Assembly: GCA_023263045.1 (NCBI GenBank) | Contig: JALQXU010000041.1 | Location: 1 to 7,766 of the forward strand | Length of the DNA stretch: 7,766 nucleotides | Direction of reading: 5' to 3' | Source of the DNA: Pontimonas sp. | GTDB lineage: Bacteria > Actinomycetota > Actinomycetes > Actinomycetales > Microbacteriaceae | Shown: positions 6,501-7,766 of the stretch, piece after piece | How the letters are laid out: every line of letters begins with the position of its first letter | Position numbering within the stretch: position 1 is the stretch's first letter | Notes under the pieces: model-generated | The model's input: the letters and a program-made list of their open reading frames with translations, nothing else | The model's database searches: none | What the model was told of the DNA's origin: nothing | Position numbers and translations under genes: made by a program

Positions 6501-6944
6501 CTAGAGCTGAAGCCAGGTCATACCCAGGCTGATTCCGAGCACAACCCATCCCACCGTCCACAGCCAACCAAGGCCTACGGCGACCCAGGCAAGACCCTCT
6601 CCATGCTGGTGAGCGCGCCGGCTTTGGCCCACCGCTGCATACCCAAAAACCATGGCGAAAGGACTTAAGGCGAGGGCCAAAATGAGCGAGATGACAGAGA
6701 GAATGTTGAGTCCTGAGCGGGCTTTCTCGCTCTGAGCAGGTCGGTTCTCGGAACCCTCGTACTCAGCCCCAGAATCTTCTGCGGTATCTGATGATTCGTC
6801 GTCGCTGAGGTCCGGAATATTCAGCGACCCGGTGTCGCGCAGGATGCGACCGGTGTCGAGTGAATCGAGGTCGAGCGTGGGTTCCGGCTGTTCCGGTTCG
6901 ACGAGGCCAGGACCCTCGTCGCGAGGCTCGGCGGGCGGGGGCAT
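6501..6944 (-). CDS. DUF4190-like small membrane protein with acidic N-terminal tail
   Basis: This 147-residue protein has two parts. Residues 1-75 are rich in Pro, Glu, Asp and Ser and probably disordered, with the stretch LDTGRILRDTGSLNIPDL at about 29-46. Residues 79-142 hold two transmembrane helices, NILSVISLILALALSPFAMVFGYAAVG (80-106) and LAWVAVGLGWLWTVGWVVLGISLGM (118-142), joined by a short basic loop (QSRRAHQHGEG). The helix-loop-helix with GYAAVGQSRR and GxGLAWVAVGLG is the pattern of DUF4190, whose function is unknown. The ATG at 6944 has AGGT eight bases upstream. A GTG at 6950, two codons earlier, is the alternative; it lies six bases after a TAnnnT box (TAGCCT on the minus strand, 6957-6962) and could be a leaderless start. 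The gene precedes the BI-1 gene in the same direction with a 77-base gap. Confidence 0.72.
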   Translation of the reverse strand: MPPPAEPRDEGPGLVEPEQPEPTLDLDSLDTGRILRDTGSLNIPDLSDDESSDTAEDSGAEYEGSENRPAQSEKARSGLNILSVISLILALALSPFAMVFGYAAVGQSRRAHQHGEGLAWVAVGLGWLWTVGWVVLGISLGMTWLQL

Positions 6945-6986
6945 GCTCACGACCTAAGGCTATCTCGGGCCATCAGATGTGGGCTT

Positions 6987-6992
6987 TAGACT
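6987..6992 (+). promoter_or_regulatory. Putative -10 box for a leaderless helicase transcript
   Basis: TAGACT matches TATAAT at four of six bases, including the critical T1, A2 and T6. Its end lies nine bases from the helicase ATG at 7002, so transcription would start at or within a few bases of the start codon. No Shine-Dalgarno sequence is seen before that ATG, which agrees with a leaderless message, a common arrangement in actinobacteria. No -35 element is evident. Confidence 0.4.
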
Positions 6993-7001
6993 GAGCCAGC
7001 T

Positions 7002-7766
7002 ATGACAGATTCTTCGTCACCTCTGCTGGAGGGATTGAACCCTCGGCAAGTGGAGGCGGTGGAGTATCGCGGCCCGGCGCTTCTTATTGTGGCGGGCGCT
7101 GGTTCGGGGAAGACGAGCGTCCTCACTCGTCGCATCGCCAGCCTCCTCCAGACGAGGGATGCCTGGCCGAGCCAGATTCTTGCCATTACCTTCACCAATA
7201 AAGCGGCCGGCGAGATGCGCGAGCGCATTACCGGGCTGATGGGTGAGGCAGCGAGTGGCATGTGGATTTCGACCTTCCACTCCGCCTGCGTACGTATCTT
7301 GCGCGCTGAGCACGACCGTTTCGGGTATTCCAGCAGTTTCACCATCTATGACTCAGCGGACCAGCGGGCACTGGTCAAGCGAATCCTAAAAGAACTGGGT
7401 GGCGATGATCTCGGCCTCACGCCCAATGCCGTGATCGGGAAAATGTCGAGACTCAAGAACGAGTTAGCTGACGTCGAGTCGTATCGACGCTCATCGTCAT
7501 CCCAGGATCCAGCCGATGCTCTCTTTATCGAGGTGTGGGATCGTTATCAGCGGGAGCTCCAGCGCTCACAGGCCTTCGATTTCGATGACCTGATCGGGCA
7601 GGCCGTGTATTTGTTTCGGGCTTTCCCCGAGGTTGCAGCCAAGTACCAGGCTCGGTTCCGACACGTCTTGGTCGATGAATACCAGGACACCAACCACGCT
7701 CAATACGCCCTCATCCGGGAACTCACCAGACCCATCCCGGCAGACCTGGTTCCTGAGAAGCCTGCC
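7002..7766 (+). CDS. pcrA: ATP-dependent DNA helicase, UvrD/PcrA family, N-terminal part
   Basis: The first 255 codons of a superfamily 1A 3'-5' helicase are present; the frame stays open to the right edge, and full proteins are usually over 700 residues. It would unwind DNA during nucleotide excision repair, replication and recombination conflicts. Motifs in order: Q-motif LNPRQVEAV (12-20, Gln16), Walker A AGAGSGKT (31-38), motif Ia AITFTNKAAGEMRERI (61-76), motif Ib STFHSACVRIL (90-100), FDFDDL (192-197) and Walker B VDEYQDTN (224-231). After LIREL (237-241) comes RPIPADLVPEKPA, an insertion before the expected motif III that the window cuts off. The start has no ribosome site but sits just after a -10-like TAGACT. 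It is divergent from the DUF4190-like gene with a 51-57 base gap. Another UvrD-like paralogue such as UvrD2 or an AdnAB subunit is possible, but the motif spacing best suits PcrA/UvrD1. Confidence 0.88.
   Translation, partial: MTDSSSPLLEGLNPRQVEAVEYRGPALLIVAGAGSGKTSVLTRRIASLLQTRDAWPSQILAITFTNKAAGEMRERITGLMGEAASGMWISTFHSACVRILRAEHDRFGYSSSFTIYDSADQRALVKRILKELGGDDLGLTPNAVIGKMSRLKNELADVESYRRSSSSQDPADALFIEVWDRYQRELQRSQAFDFDDLIGQAVYLFRAFPEVAAKYQARFRHVLVDEYQDTNHAQYALIRELTRPIPADLVPEKPA

Noticed and set aside
6424..6567. Upstream extension of the BI-1 protein to 6567
   Set aside because: It would overlap the 3' end of the DUF4190-like gene, has no family resemblance, and ignores the good AAAAGG site before 6423.
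1..7766. CRISPR arrays, tRNA or rRNA genes, insertion sequences, phage or defence genes
   Set aside because: No spaced direct repeats, cloverleaf structures, transposase motifs or terminal inverted repeats were seen. All long frames are explained by known families or their shadows.

Overview
The window looks like chromosome of an actinobacterium. The closest fit by protein character is the Microbacteriaceae: an LldD with the DTGIMSGADV signature, a BaxI_1-type membrane protein, a DUF4190 protein with an acidic tail, and a UvrD/PcrA helicase. By eye the GC content is intermediate, lower than usual for soil Microbacteriaceae. That would suit a small-genome aquatic lineage, but this placement is inference. 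Genes are tightly packed, and the longest gene-free stretch is about 130 bases (482-614).

Layout. Bases 1-481 hold the C-terminal part of an FMN-dependent L-lactate dehydrogenase (lldD). Bases 482-614 are a control region with two similar LacI-type operator half-palindromes and a weak promoter. Bases 615-5592 form a sugar-uptake operon on the + strand: a double-domain ABC ATPase (rhaT), two permeases (rhaP, rhaQ), a lipoprotein sugar-binding protein (rhaS) and an L-rhamnose mutarotase (rhaU). The first four genes overlap by 4, 8 and 8 bases. A 17-pair hairpin separates rhaS from rhaU. A second GC-rich hairpin at 5597-5626 lies between the operon and two genes on the - strand, a Bax inhibitor-1/YccA-type membrane protein (5638-6423) and a DUF4190-like two-helix membrane protein (6501-6944). 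Divergent from these, a UvrD/PcrA superfamily 1 helicase starts at 7002 and runs off the right edge.

How the genes fit together. The mutarotase is the most substrate-specific protein present and assigns the transporter to L-rhamnose. RhaS would capture the sugar outside the membrane, RhaP/RhaQ would form the channel, RhaT would hydrolyse ATP, and RhaU would interconvert the alpha and beta anomers in the cytoplasm. Rhamnose catabolism can yield L-lactaldehyde and then L-lactate, so an lldD just upstream suggests a larger rhamnose cluster to the left, with isomerase, kinase, aldolase and regulator genes that are not visible here. The right-hand part is ordinary housekeeping sequence.

I found no clearly undescribed system. 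The points most worth a second look are the paired operators, the hairpin inside the operon, the gene order, and the apparently leaderless start of the helicase gene.
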